The notes: a model not told the origin generated them from the letters alone. A stretch of 64,000 nt of DNA from Grifola frondosa (GCA_001683735.1 LUGG01000006.1:434001-498000); one strand, 5' to 3'; positions 47,269-61,734 are shown, numbered from the stretch's first letter. A program made the numbers and translations.

Positions 47269-48457
47269 ACTTACAAGACCGATTGCGCTGAATTTGGGTT
47301 GTAGTCGGCTACTAATTCTATAACTCACCCTCTTTGTGTTGCGCAGTACGCGCTGTTCGGATTTATTCGAGGCACTAATGCACTAAAGCTCGATTATCTT
47401 CCTCGGTACGTGGGTCGCCGTTGGAGCCATGTAACGAGCTTGCTACGGTTGATATATGCATGTAGTGGAAGGTTGTTTGTTTTGGTGAGTTAATTACATT
47501 GTTAAAAGGACCTAGTGGACTTACACTCCGAGTCAGAAGGCACAAAACTGTAATTTGACCGGGAAGCACGCCTGCTGGTTCAGGATGCTACTTCAAGGTG
47601 AGCACATGTTCGAAACGCCAAAATGAACAGTGTGGTGTCTTGTCGCAGACTGGGTTTTGGTATCAGATAACTGCTGCTTTGTGCGCTGCTCACCCTCGTA
47701 TTTGAAGCTACGATGCAAATTTGGACTTGTTCACGCTGCCAAGCTCTGTCGCAGTCTCGGGGACTGGTCTGAAGATGATCTCCGATGCAAGACTTACGAA
47801 TCCCGCCAAGGCCATCACCTCCATCGAAGACGCGCAGCTAACCCTTTCTCGCTCTCAACCAAGATCCTTCCAATAGCGCTGGCGGACAAAAATTCTAGCC
47901 TCTAGTATTGGCAACCTCTACAGCTGGACTTCAGCCAGGCATCAACAGGATAAGCTAGTTGTCTATTCTATGCAGTCATTCATGCATGCCCGACAGACCA
48001 ATATCAATTGCCCGGTACGCGACCCATATGCAAAGCATCCGGCATCCGCCCCGCAAACCAATTCATCGAGGAAATAATTGATGTATTTGCGAGCATTTTC
48101 TGATCTGTTTGGGGTCTATGTGTATAAACGCTTGACGAGTAATCTCTCATCACTCGCTGAAAACCTGCAACGGATCAGAGCGTAATGTATATTGCATTCG
48201 GAATCACGAACTGAGGATTCAGTCGGAGTCCTTGATGAGCCAATGCGATAATGTGACAAACTACCCCGCAATCCGGTCCGTGATGGTATAAGACCAGTCT
48301 CACGTGCTGTAGTAGGAATGTATTCTCTCCGCATCGGTATAGAACGTGACAGGGTATTATTGTTCGAAGAGAATGTATGCTAATCTCAGCTTTGCCCGCC
48401 CTTGATCCACATCGATCTGCACATTCAGCGTGCACTTCGAGTTAAATGACAAACAGA

Positions 48458-49697
48458 ATGGCCAACAATGTCGTTCTGATTACCGGCGCTGGGGGCTGGT
48501 TGGGTGGATTGGTGACCGCTGCAATTTTGTTGTGTCACGATCATACTGACAAAGGTGTTCGCAGCTCGCTCATGCGCTCCACGACGATCTTGAGACACCC
48601 AACGTACATCTTATTCTTACCGATGTAGTCCAGCCAAAGGCACCGGATGGTGCACAAGCCATTACAATCAAGGCTGATCTGACGGACACAGCTCAGGTTG
48701 ATGCGCTATTCAAAACAGAGTATGGGGTCCCAGACACTATCTATTGTCTCCACGGCATCATGTCCCGTGGTTCTGAAGATAATTTTGAACTCGGCGTCAA
48801 GGTTGGAGGCTCGGTTTACTTAAGTTTCCCCGAACAATATCAAGCTGACCGAAATGCGAATCCACAGGTCAATGTCGATTCTGTGCGCTCAGTGCTCGAT
48901 GCTGCTCGCCACCATGGTGCTGCATCTGCTCGCACTATCAAGCTCATTTTTACGTCGTCTCTGGCGGTTTACGGTGGACCTCTGGTAAATATTACTTTCC
49001 ACATATAAATTGCTGCTAATGGCGACACGTCGCATATAAAGCCATCTGTGGTGACGCCAAATACCCTTGCGGCCCCCGAGAGTGCATACGGGATGGGCAA
49101 ACTTGTTGTAGAGCTGTTTATAAATGAATACACGCGGAGAGGATTTATCGATGGCCGAATTATCCGTCTTCCCACCATCGTGATACGGCCAGGCGCACCC
49201 TCAGCAGCTACATCAGCTTTTATCTCTGGTAAATTTGTTCTCGTCGCTCTTAACGTGAATCTGATATTTCGCACGCAGGAATAGTCCGGGAACCGCTAAA
49301 AGGTCTGGAATCAATATGTCCCATAGGAACCTCGTTCGACTCCCCCGCGCTCGATCTAGCATTGTGGGTTGCAAGTCCTGAGACGACCATCAAGAACTTC
49401 CTGATCGCTAAGCGCATTCCCGCGGATAAATTCCTCTCTCATACACGAGTCGTCTGTCTGCCGGGGTTCACGACAACCGTGCGGCAGGAGCTGGAAGCTC
49501 TCGCGCAGGTCGGCGGAGCGGAGGCAGTAGAGCGCGTCAAATTTGTAGACGACCCAACCAATCGCCGCGTAGTGTCTTCGTGGCCTGCGCGTTTTGACAA
49601 CTCCTATGCCCTGGGCCTTGGGTTCGTGGTCGATGTAGGCGGTATGATCCCCATTGTACACCGGTTCAAGCACAATTTAGAAGCTGGCATAGCATAG
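48458..49697 (+). CDS. NAD-dependent epimerase/dehydratase, DenD (D-erythronate dehydrogenase)-like
   Basis: Extended short-chain dehydrogenase. The Rossmann motif is NVVLITGAGGWLGGL. A 53-bp intron (GTGACC...GTTCGCAG) then leads to LETPNVHLILTDVVQP, ADLTDTAQVDALFKTEYGVP, HGIMSRGSEDNFELGVKVNV, IKLIFTSSLAVYGGPL, and the catalytic YGMGK. The block RRGFIDGRIIRLPTIVIRPG, then FISGIVREPLKGLESICPIG, is typical of the DenD/YbjT-related subgroup acting on four-carbon sugar acids. Four introns; stop at 49,695. An upstream in-frame ATG exists at 48,446. The first part lies in the right duplication arm, and a broken copy of it sits at 30,315-30,515. The exact substrate is inferred from the family. Confidence 0.88.
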
Positions 49698-50400
49698 GTT
49701 GGTTAGTTCGCAATGATCATATGTCACTTGTCAGTTCATCTTACTGAAGCGAAGCGTGGCGCTCGTAGCACCGTAGAAGACATGGCTCAAAGATATCCCA
49801 GAAACTCATCATGTACAGATTTCAGATGTACAGATGCAAGCAATGGGACGAGAGAATATCAACTTTACCAGAGACACCAAAGGAGAAGGGGATAGGTACA
49901 TATTCCCGGAAAGACATCCTATGTAATGTTGATTGTTGCATCTGTGGTCAATGCGTGAAGCTACAAAGATGTCGGTGAAGCAGATTATATGTATTCTGGT
50001 GGAGGTCACATCTGGAACAGTGCGTTACATATCATCGTAGTGGTTGAATGGATGTGGCGCTTGTTGGGGGAGTGGACGTACGTGAAAGGCTCTGAGCTCA
50101 ACTAGACAAAGCTGTGGAGAGTTTTGTCTACGATCGACAGTGCAAAACGAGAATTGGCCTGATATGATATAGCCAAGCAAATTTAGACCAAGGGACACTC
50201 GAAGTTGGATGCAGGAATGCTGGCAGTCACGGTCTTCGTACGCTTCCACATATCGGATGTCTTCGAGAGCATATCCCGATTCCCGAACGCGAAGGATTTC
50301 GATAAGTGTGCACGTGATACCTATCAAACAACGGAGTGTGACCTGCGACGTCACAATTCGTCCGTTTCCTCCTGAACCTCGCCTTGCAACTGTATCAAGC
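49698..50400. other. Intergenic, epimerase 3' flank and PRP40 promoter
   Basis: No gene. A short direct repeat, CAGATTTCAGATGTACAGATG, lies at about 49,817-49,837. The last 200 bp before 50,401 form the PRP40 promoter. Confidence 0.4.
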
Positions 50401-53400
50401 ATGAATGTCTGGGTAAGTATCTCTCATTGCATTCTGATCATGAACTAAACTTCCGGTCTCAAAAGACCGAGCATCGAAACCCGGAAGGTCGCACATATTG
50501 GTTCAACACCGGCACCAGGGAGAGCGTTTGGGAGAAACCAGATGGTAAGCTCGCCACATACCGCGTATTGACTTAATCTCACGCTTAGCACAGACTTGAA
50601 GACGCCTTTTGAGGTGCGTATTACTATCATTGCGGTTTGTCGCTCAATTCACCCCTCCGTAGCGTGCCCTTAACCAGACGAAATGGAAAGAGTACTTTTC
50701 CGGAGGCAGGAAGTACTACTATAACGTCCGTATTCCTCATTCTATGGATCTCCGTGTCGTTTCAGTGTTAACTTCGAGTGAAAATAATAGACCGATTCAA
50801 AAGAATCAAAATGGGATATGCCAGATGAGCTGCTGCTTCTTCTCGAGAAGGTAGAGAAGGAAGGTAAAGCTGCACCACCAGCTTCGGCGCTTGTGTAAGT
50901 CCCTCATGTCTCACTTTTCTTGTTCTTCGTCTCATCACCGCTTGGCACAGCCGCTCGGGGGCACCAGGCTTCACTGCAGGAGGGAGCGGTTCCATGCAAG
51001 GTGCACCTAACGCTTTGGGAGGCACTGATACATCCTCATCCGCCCCCGGTTCCCAGCCTCAGTCGCAACCAAACGGCCTGAACGGTTCGCTCGCAGTTGG
51101 TCCGCACACCGGCGCGCTCCCCTTCACGTCCATTAGCGTGCTTCCCGCAAGGCCCAATCTTCCAGATGATCCTGTGATTCCCCACAACGGGTTTGCGACG
51201 GTGGAGGAAGGAGAGAAAGCATTTGTGCATTTACTCAGAAAGGCAGGGGTTGATGCGAACTGGACGTGGGACCAGACGATGAGGGCTATCATCACAGATC
51301 CGCTCTATAAGGCGTTAAATACTTTGGCGGAGAAGAAGGCTGCGTGGCAGAAGGTGCGTGACATGGTTCTCCTTCGTTGTCGTTTTCCTGACTTCGATCT
51401 ATAATAGTTCGTAGACACACTACGCGCGAAGGAGCACGAAGAGCGAGAGGCCCGCTTGTCGAAGTTGCGACCGGCAGTCAGAAATATGCTTAAGGGCAAC
51501 CCCAATGTCTTCCACTATACGACATTCGCCACCGCAGACAGACTCTTCGCGCAACATCCGATCTGGCAGCAGGCGAAGATTGAAGCCGAGCGAAAGTTCA
51601 TCTTTGAGGACTATGTAACGGAACTGAAACAACGCGAAGTGGTGCGTCGTGTGGCTTATTTTGAACAGTTGAGTACCTCGTTACGATTCACCACGTTTTT
51701 CAACATATAGCAAGAGAGTCGTGCAGCTCGTGCACGAAGCGTCTCCAAGATTGTCTCCTTGTTCAAGCGGCTTGACGTCGATGTCCTCACGCGCTGGCGC
51801 CAGGCACATACCCTAGTCTTGGACTCGGACGAGTGGAAGGATGACCCCGAACTGCAGAAGCTGCCAACCCTTGACATTCTTCTGGCGTTCGAGGACTACA
51901 GTCGGGTCAGGGAGAGAGAGTTCGAGGAACAGCTCCGAAGGTCCCAGGTCGAGAAGACACGGAAGGAGCGCAAGACTCGAGAGGCGTTCAAGGTGAATTA
52001 CAACTGATGTCTTGCAAGGGCCAGAATGATGTTGACGGCTGTACACCTGACAGGAGCTCCTTCGGTCGCTCGTCAAGTCCGGCGCGATCACCGCGCGCAC
52101 TAAGTGGAAGCAGGTGTATCCACAGTTCGCGACCGACCAGCGTTACCTGGACATCCTAGGGAACCCTGGCTCGAATCCGCTCGAGCTCTTCTGGGATGCG
52201 GTGGACCAGCTCGACCAGAAACTGGATGCGAAAATTGCAATCATCGAGGGCGCCTTTAACTGTCACGGCAAGACCTCAGAGGGCGATGCTGCGGCCGAGG
52301 GAGTCGACAGAGGCACCAAGGCCTTCAAGGTTGGCTCTGAGACGACGGAAGAGGATTTCATGGGGGTCGTCAAAGGCGATACTGATGACGCAGTTCAAAA
52401 GCTGTCCAAGGAGGACCTTCAAGAAATCTACCACACGGTAAGTCCGACATGGCTGTTTATGCGGAAATGACATTGACGAGTGCGTTGTGGTAGTTGCACG
52501 ACCAGGCGTTGAAACAGCAAGCAGACGAGAAACGGCGCGCGGAGCGAAGACAACGGCACCTGCAGGATGACCTGCGATACGCCCTGAAGAAGGTGTCGGA
52601 ACTGCACGATGCCAGTCTTTCTTACGAAGAGGTACATATTTGTTCTCATACTCCAACATTTTTTTGTCGAATCATTGTCCGCAGGCTGTGCCATTCATGC
52701 AAGATTTGCCCGAGTTCAATGCCCTTGAAGACGACGAGAGTAGGAGAGCGGCGTTTGCAAAATTTGTGAAAAGACAGAAGGTAGGTCCATTGTCGAGTCA
52801 TTCTACATAAATCTTGAGATTTGATTAAATCTCTTCAGGAGCGTCTCCGTGAACGCGAGCGTGAGGCATCCGAAGATGGAGGATCGACGACAAGCCGAAG
52901 GCGAAGGGAGCCTATCAAAGAGACACGTGAGGTTGACCGCGAACGCGAGCGCGGCGAACGCGAACGAGATCGCGACCGCGAGTACCGCGAACGTGAGCGA
53001 GAAGCTGACAAGGACAGTCACCATGAGAAGGAGCGAAGCTCAAAGCATCCTCGTGCACATGACGACTACGACAGTCATGCTCACCGTTCGTCCAAGGACT
53101 ACAATAGGGAGCGCGACTACGCTAAAGAAAAGACTTATTACCCGAAGGAGAAGGAGCGAGAGAGGGAACGAGAGAAGGACAAGGACTACTACAAGTCCTC
53201 CAGACACCATCGAGACTACGACAGAGATGACAGGCGACGGGACCGAAGGGGTTCGCGGGGCGACTTCGATGGGTTTTCCAACAGAGAGTGGGAGGACGGA
53301 TATCCCGCTCATGAAGGTGCAGCACCATACCGCGAAGAGAGAGAAAGGAGTACTTCGGTGTATCGGGATACGGAATCTAGAGAGAAGAGAGACCGCGCGG

Positions 53401-53599
53401 TGTATGAGGATAGAGCCTTTGAGGAGAGGGCTGAAAAGGTGCGTTTTCCAAATGCAGATCTCACCGAGATATTGCTAACAGTTTCGTCATACTACAGAGG
53501 GCGAAATACAGCGTGCCTCCTGAAGCCCCGCCTGTTGAGGAGGCACCGAAGAGCGAGCCACCTCCTCGCGCAGAGACTCCTGAGGAAGGAGAGATATGA
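50401..53599 (+). CDS. PRP40: Prp40-like U1 snRNP splicing factor
   Basis: Nuclear scaffold bridging the 5' splice site (U1) and branch-point proteins. Two WW domains open the protein: [20 protein letters not shown] then EKPDDLKTPFE, and [20 protein letters not shown] then [10 protein letters not shown]. After a Gly/Pro/Ser linker ([20 protein letters not shown]) come FF-type repeats. Signs of these are [20 protein letters not shown] with [34 protein letters not shown], and [20 protein letters not shown]. The C-terminus is an extreme Arg/Glu/Asp repeat region (52,830-53,440), followed by [27 protein letters not shown] and TGA. About twelve introns, no frame break. It ends 50 bp from the convergent bL21m gene. 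Confidence 0.93.
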
Positions 53600-53649
53600 A
53601 TATTATTCCGTCCTATATATGTAGCTCAACACTCTGGGTGCTGTCAATA

Positions 53650-54158
53650 CTATGATTGCGGTTTATCAACAATATCAATAGGACCTATCCTGAGACGAGT
53701 ATAAGTCTGCTTGTGTGCGACGGTCCTTTCGTAACCCTTTCTCCGCTTTTTCTTGAATATAAACTCCATCGCTCCCTTCGTGTGCTCCACCACAGTAACA
53801 TCGACTTTGACTTTTTCTGGGGGAATCACGGGATCCCCACGAACGGTGTATTCGCGAGAGCCGACTTCATGGATCTCGGAGAGAGTGAGGACGTCCCCGA
53901 CGTCAACGTCATTCAGGCGAGGAACAGTAAGCAGGTCGCGGGGTGCAAGGAGGTACTTTCGGCCTGCAATGCTGGCGACGACGTATTTGGAGGGCTGAGA
54001 GCGTATGAGAGAAAGTGCAGAAGATGTTGAAGAAATGGTTTCGGTATGGAGCGCACGCCGCGCGACCGCACGGAGTGCAAAAGATTCTGTCGATGAAGTG
54101 AGTTCATTGAAAAAGAACAATAGCAGGACGTCTACTCACGTCCGAGGAGGCTCGCCAT
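53650..54158 (-). CDS. MRPL49: Mitochondrial large-subunit ribosomal protein bL21m
   Basis: Component of the mitochondrial 54S subunit (yeast Mrpl49). Exon 1 is tiny (MASLLG plus one base, 54158 down to about 54,140). A 53-bp intron with donor GTGAGT leads to SFALRAVARRALHTETISST, an Arg/Ser/Thr presequence. The L21 core follows: SKYVVASIAGRKYLLAPRDL, LTVPRLNDVDVGDVLTLSEI, EVGSREYTVRGDPVIPPEKV, VVEHTKGAMEFIFKKKRRKG, and YERTVAHKQTYTRLRIGPID at the C-terminus. The H-K-Q-x-Y-T-x-L-R-I ending is diagnostic for L21. It shares a 181-bp divergent promoter with ATP1. The symbol is by yeast analogy. Confidence 0.92.
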
Positions 54159-54339
54159 TGCCGGCGACGACGGCGACGACGGTGGCTACAGTGGGCGGAC
54201 TCGGAAGGGCGGTCAGTGCAATTAGTTTGAGCGGCGATTGAAGCTGGGTTATGTAAGACAAACTTTCGTGCGACCCGGGTCCTTCCTACGGCCGAACGAC
54301 TTCACTCCTTCCCACTTTCCTTCCTGTACTCTCGCCTCC
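54159..54339. promoter_or_regulatory. Short divergent promoter, bL21m / ATP1
   Basis: Only 181 bp separate the two ATGs, so the two nuclear-encoded mitochondrial genes probably share regulatory sites. It contains CCTTCCTAC/CCTTCCCACTTTCCTTCC pyrimidine tracts before ATP1. Co-regulation is inference from geometry. Confidence 0.6.
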
Positions 54340-56549
<2,210 letters not shown>

Positions 56550-56966
56550 GCTCCTGCAGGAGGTTGAGAACAAAAGTTGCATTTTATCTTAGCATACTAC
56601 AATGAGATAGGGTGCTTTTTACTATCGACCAAGCATCCTGTTGATAGATCTGCAGTATTATAACGACATGCGCATCGATCCAGGTTGAACGATGAACATA
56701 CTAGACACTAGTGCGGCCAATTTATCATGTCAAAGTTGAATTGGTGAGTAGACCGGTGAACAGGTCAGACTTCTGCGAGACCATATTTCACATATGAATG
56801 GTGAGTTGACTGATATGGCATAAGAGCATTTAGCTTCTGTCCGTGGTACCTTCTACGAATGTAACTACAACGTATAATTATTTGGAATAGTCAGCTTGAA
56901 CAACTGACAAAGGAGATGATATTGTCCCGCAAACCCGAATGAGAGCTGAAACCGTCAGGATACCTT
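56550..56966. other. Convergent 3' flanks of ATP1 and the DUF2408 gene
   Basis: A/T-rich 417 bp without an open frame of interest; AATATACTAG- and AATTATTTGG-like stretches suit polyadenylation. Nothing else seen. Confidence 0.4.
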
Positions 56967-59900
56967 CTAATCCATTTCGTCTTCAGATGAGCTGTCGAAG
57001 AACGCATCCTCGTCCGCATAATCTTCCTCGACGTCATCCATCGATTCCTTTAACTACATATTCCCGAACCGATAGGTGAGTCGAGAGCGATAGAAAAGAA
57101 ATAACGACTACTGACCATCTCCAGAAGTTCATGACACTCGTTCAAGTGTGCCATGACAATTCCTTGTCCCTCTGGTATGGAGCCATCCACACCCACAAAC
57201 TTTCCGTCCTTTCTCAGCGAGTCTATCTGATGAAGTGCCATGGTACTGCGTACGATTATCGCGCGTGTCAGTACAAAATGCTCAAGCGCGAGTCCGCGTT
57301 TCGTAAGATTGTGTGCTTCCGCACAATGTGATGGAGGTAAAGCGAAAGTTGAGTGAACGCACAGGATACAGATCCCTCGGAGAGAACGGTCCACCGTATT
57401 TGAGAACCTCGTTCAGGCACTTCTTCACGGTCGACAATTTGTTGGCCTAGATTAGGGTGAGTCGCAAGTCACGAAGACAAGGCGTGAAGACGTACAATAG
57501 GCATCAATTCCTCGGAGACTGGTTCGCTCGAAGATAGCAACCGATAAATCAGGCCATAACATCGCCGAAGCAGGTACAGAAGCACCTACGAACAAGATTC
57601 GATCACAAACCGCTTGAAAGGAGGGTGGCACTCACGTATTGGCCTGCTGGTCGATTGCCATCTGCGTCGACAAATTTCCCGTCCACCCGATCTTATCAAT
57701 CTCCTGCAAACTCAAGCTGTAGTTCCAGAGATCTGTCTCTCGCAAGCTCCAACGATGAGTCATGACCTGACAGACACGAATTCAGCATCATCAAAGGTAA
57801 TTTCTGGGAAGAACTTGACCACAAGATGCTCTAACTCTTTGCGGATCTCACTCAACCGGTCGTAAATGGGTTTCAAAGATGATGCTACATTCTTTGAATC
57901 GCCCTGAGCACGGATTTCCTGGACAATCTCGAAGCACTCTTCGAGCAGAGAGGAACAGATTGCTTGTGAAGCAGGCACCATGCCTCCGGGCCCAAGGAAT
58001 TTGCCGTCAACACGTTTACTGATTACGTTGAAGAGGGGCGTTCATAGAGTTAAACAGAACACAGAGAATATACAGGACGCATTTGAGCGGGATTGTTAAT
58101 TTGATAGAAGGACGGTAACAGAGACAGCAGCGCTATGAGGCGTGAACATCGGTGAAACAACGGTGACAACCAACAAAGACACTCAACGAATCAATTCTTC
58201 GCAGCTCTTCTTGAATCGGCTTGAGCTCGGCCTTCAGTCGAACGCTTTCTTTGTCCCTGACCCCGTCTGGCTTGGGGTTGTTTCTTTCGTAGGTGTCTTG
58301 GATTCCACGTCGTTTTCCGACGAGTCTGGAGGACCCTCCGAGGCAGATCTGCTGCAGGGCGCCTTGATAGGTGATGTCTCTCTCATTTCGGCGACAAATG
58401 CGTTCGCAAGAGCTGCTTCTCTTGCGGTCTCTTTGGCGGCCAGCGCGACTAATTGTCGACGAATATTGACAAGCTGTTCATGTATTGGAACCAACTCAGG
58501 TGAAAGAACGGCCAACGAGTCCTGCAATTTGCGGAGAATGTTGTCTACAAAGTTCAACGTGGTCAATAACCAAATTCATATGTAGACCAATTAAACAATT
58601 GAACTGGAGACTGAATGACCTGCGCCGTCAAAAGACCCTGGCAGGGTCAGGATGAAACACTCGAACGACATGAATGTTGTTTGCGAGAAATCCCACCGTG
58701 TGTCATAACAGAAGGAATGAGTGTAAAAGCCCACACAGAACATAAACAGAAAAGGTAGGCGCGAACAATAGACAATGACCATTGACTCACCACAGTCATT
58801 TAGTTGCCGCTCGAGTAGCTTCGTCATGGCTACTGGGTGCCTCCCACTCTCCATGTCATGCTAACGATCTGTCTGGACATTCGAAGATAAACGTCAATGA
58901 TTGGAACACGCAAGAGAATAGAAGCAGAGAAATATGGAAATTGTCAGTCTGAAACCTGCAGACGTAGAGTAGCAGAGTTTCCCGCTCGGGTAGTGGCAAA
59001 TTCCTTGACTAACAGTACCAAAACAGACACGCACCGCAGTTCAGCCAGTCTTCGATGAAAAGGTGCCAGATCGGATTCATTATAGATGCCTGATTCATCC
59101 ATGTGGTCGAGGATTTGCTAAGCGAAGTATTGTCAGCGATGATATGGATTGAGACATGCAAAGCGCATGTATAAAACAAATTGGACAGGGGGTATCAAAA
59201 AGCCGGGGCGCATTCGACCAATTGGATCGCCTTTATAACATGCTCAAACTATGAAGAGGCCGACCGGTGTCCCGAAAGCACCGCTCGCGATTCCGAAAGT
59301 CTCAATCATTCGGCCCTCATTCCGGACAGCACTGCGCCAAGAAGCACAGCAGAAATCCAGTCCAGGGGCCTTCGCCTGGATGAGATGAAGAGAAGAGTCC
59401 GAAAGCGACGATCATCGCTTTTGGAAAACCGGTTCCGAAACCGTTCAACCAAATGGCAGCGAAGACACCAAAAGGATGAATTGCTTCGATATCATTGGTA
59501 GAATGAAGCTATTTCGTAGTACCCGAAAAAAATAGGGTGGAACATGGGACCGAGGCGAGACAAATCCGTCGCTACGTCCCTCGATCGGATGGTCGGTGCG
59601 CAAAGCAACGCGGGATGGAAGAGATTCGGACGTTTGCGCCAGTTCCGGCATCGATATACTACAGTACCCCAGATCTTCAAACGTAATTTAAGAAGAAACA
59701 GACAGCCGGACCCAGTTGACGAGAACATGAGTTGGTTGACTCACCCGCATACTAGCGATCTGACAATAGGTTGCAGGACATTCCCTCGTCCGTCCAATGG
59801 TTAAGAAGAATAGAGAGAGAAGATTGAACACGTCGGCAAGAGTCGTGTCCAGGCGGTTATTGTACGTGGTGTGATCGTCCCGAACTTCATTCAAACGGGT

Positions 59901-60278
59901 CACTGATGATCATACACGTAGTGAGTTTTCATTCACGTGGAAAACTGAACAAGGGGTAGAGAACAGCAGAATCGTCCAGCACGGGTTTAAAGAGGACCAA
60001 ACGACACCGACCTTGCTTGACAATAGCCTGATAGAGCTGGTTAACGTCTGACGGCTTGATGAACTCGCCTCGATTCTTCTTTAAAGCGGTCAGACGGTTC
60101 CGGATACTGTGGTGTCATTCATCTATGAGGCATTAATGTATGCAAAGAGATGTAGCCACAAACTTTATTACGGCCTCGAGGATGGGCAGTTCTAGTTGAT
60201 GCCGAACGGTGATCAGCTTAGAACCTGCAATAGCGTAACTGACTCATGCTCACCTTCTTGAGCTACCGGTGCGGCCAT
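56967..60278 (-). CDS. DUF2408 / UPF0662 family protein
   Basis: Fungal cytoplasmic helical family without a firm biochemical role. From ATG 60278: MAAPVAQEG, then SKLITVRHQLELPILEAVIN, RNRLTALKKNRGEFIKPSDV, DVFNLLSLFFLTIGRTRECP, YCQIASMR, ILDHMDESGIYNESDLAPFH, RRLAELR, HPVAMTKLLERQLNDC, LRKLQDSLAVLSPELVPIHE, a Ser/Pro/Thr linker (TSPIKAPCSRSASEGPPDSS), then a second domain copy: SQAICSSLLEECFEIVQEIR, LKPIYDRLSEIRKELEHLVV, LALHQIDSLRKDGKFVGVDG, IPEGQGIVMAHLNECHELLE. It ends with an acidic tail, DDVEEDYADEDAFFDSSSED. More than ten introns. One intron (about 59,140-59,740) is around 600 bp and may hold an inserted element. The pattern of paired four-helix units fits the family; function is unknown. 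Confidence 0.88.
59209..59601. repeat. Inverted repeat inside a long DUF2408-gene intron
   Basis: GCGCATTCGACCAATTGGAT at 59,209-59,228 is mirrored by CGATCGGATGGTCGGTGCGC at 59,582-59,601 with a few mismatches, enclosing about 350 bp. The host intron is about ten times longer than the others in the gene. It may be the termini of a small inserted element, but no target duplication was identified. Confidence 0.3.
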
Positions 60279-60591
60279 CTTGGGAGATCCAAAGTATTTG
60301 CGGTGCTTTCAAGAGCCGTGCCGACGAGTCTTTCAAAGCTGCGTTTATCCCGATGGTCGTGGTGGTCGTCGATGAGTGTAAGGATGTAGCTCCTCTCGAC
60401 TCTGAGTGGTCATGGATGAAGTTCGCGGATGATCGCCGCGGCGATTTGGATTAAACCACGTGATAGAAGCCGAATGTTCTCACGGCTGATACTTTATCAA
60501 GACCAACGCCCATTGCCCAGAACAGCCACACTCGAATCCTACCTGTCGTTCATCCCTGCGCCTCCTAACCAACTCATACACATGGAGAAAA
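60279..60591. promoter_or_regulatory. Divergent promoter, DUF2408 gene / tropomyosin
   Basis: 313 bp between two outward-facing ATGs with no supported coding sequence. Position is the only evidence for function. Confidence 0.45.
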
Positions 60592-61298
60592 TCAAAGAGG
60601 TGTGCAGTTTTACCTCAAATCTGACGGAAATCCCAGCCAACTGCCGCGATCCGTGACAGCGCCTCCAATCTCTCCGTCAAGAGGCTGACAACGCAGTTGC
60701 GCGTGCTGAAGATGCAGAGGCCAAGAACAAGAAATTGGAACAGGCTCTGCTCGAGAAGGATCAAGAGATAACCTCTCTTCAGCACAAGCTGTCAGTTCTT
60801 GATAGCGATCTCGAGAAGGCAGAGGGCAAGCTCTCCGCTGCGAAGGCTGCTCAGGAGGAAGGTGATCAGAGCAAGACATTGAACGAGGGACTCCAGCGGA
60901 AGATCCAGCTGCTTGAAGAGGAGCTTGATGCTGCTGATAAGAATCTGAAAGACGCGATGGAGAAGTTAGTCATATCCCGTGCTGATATGCATGCGATACT
61001 CACCCCTCATCTCCTAGGCTGCGACAAGTTGATGTTAAGGCGGAGCATTTCGAACGGCAAGTACAGCGACTTGAACAGGAGCGCGATCAGTGGGAGAAGA
61101 AGTGTGAGGTGCGTATTAGAATTTGTACCTTATTGTCCATAACGGCTTGGTCTGCCTCATGGTTCGACATGCCTCACGGGACCTCTTATCGATTTTACGG
61201 TTGACTGATCTTGCTTTCTTCTACAGGAAGCAAACGAGAAGTATCGCAATTCCAAGAACGAGCTGGACGAACTTGTCGCGAACATGGAGGGACTCTAA
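60592..61298 (+). CDS. TPM1: Tropomyosin
   Basis: Coiled-coil actin-filament protein that stabilises formin-made cables and the cytokinetic ring. Exons join MEKIKE to RLQSLRQEADNAVARAEDAE, LEQALLEKDQEITSLQHKLS, LDSDLEKAEGKLSAAKAAQE, LNEGLQRKIQLLEEELDAAD, LKDAMEKLRQVDVKAEHFER, QVQRLEQERDQWEKKCEEAN and KNELDELVANMEGL. My count is 161 residues, the same length as fission-yeast Cdc8. Hydrophobic a/d heptads run the whole length with no Pro. Four exons, the first with only six codons, as is common in fungal tropomyosins. No frame break. Confidence 0.96.
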
Positions 61299-61734
61299 TC
61301 AAATCGATATCACATTGTACTATCATTTACAAACCTTCATTCGGTGTGGCTTTACTAGGGCCTCCTCCTTTTCACATAATCGGCATAGTAAACGATGCGT
61401 CATGATCTCATATCATTAGGTGCTACTATACACATTTAGTTATCTCCCGCCGCCTAAGTACTTTCATGTCTACACGTTTTCAACATCGATCAGCTAGTAA
61501 GCAATGTCTGATTTGTGAAGGTTCAATCTCCAAGGTGTAGGTCCTCCTTCATTTCTCCTGACATAAAGCGATCCTGTCTATCTGGGTTCTGAAACGAGGA
61601 ATATGGATCGGCAGATCGAACCCGGCACAAGAAATACTTATACACTCGCCATTGCGGCATTATAGTAACAATACAACAAGGACTACCTGCAGGATGCGCA
61701 TATCCATCGAGAAACATCTGCCAAATGTCCGAAT
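61299..61734. other. Convergent 3' flanks of tropomyosin and MsrB
   Basis: 436 bp without a supported gene; several TATA/ATTATA-like A/T tracts. Nothing further seen. Confidence 0.4.

Larger units (their letters stand above)
43787..48702 (+). repeat. Right arm of the large inverted duplication (4.9 kb)
   Basis: Inverted counterpart of 30,315-34,124. It starts with ACACCTTGCCTTCGCTC and ends inside the epimerase gene. After subtracting the 406-bp insertion (46,863-47,268) and about 700 bp (47,790-48,490) missing from the left, the arm lengths are equal. Long open frames within 44.1-45.4 kb are formed by the tandem repeats and have no known domain. Confidence 0.9.

Noticed and set aside
30315..48702. 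Interpretation of the inverted arms as terminal repeats of one giant transposon
   Set aside because: The outer edges lie inside a cellular epimerase gene and its broken copy, and the core carries only host genes. A segmental inverted duplication fits better.
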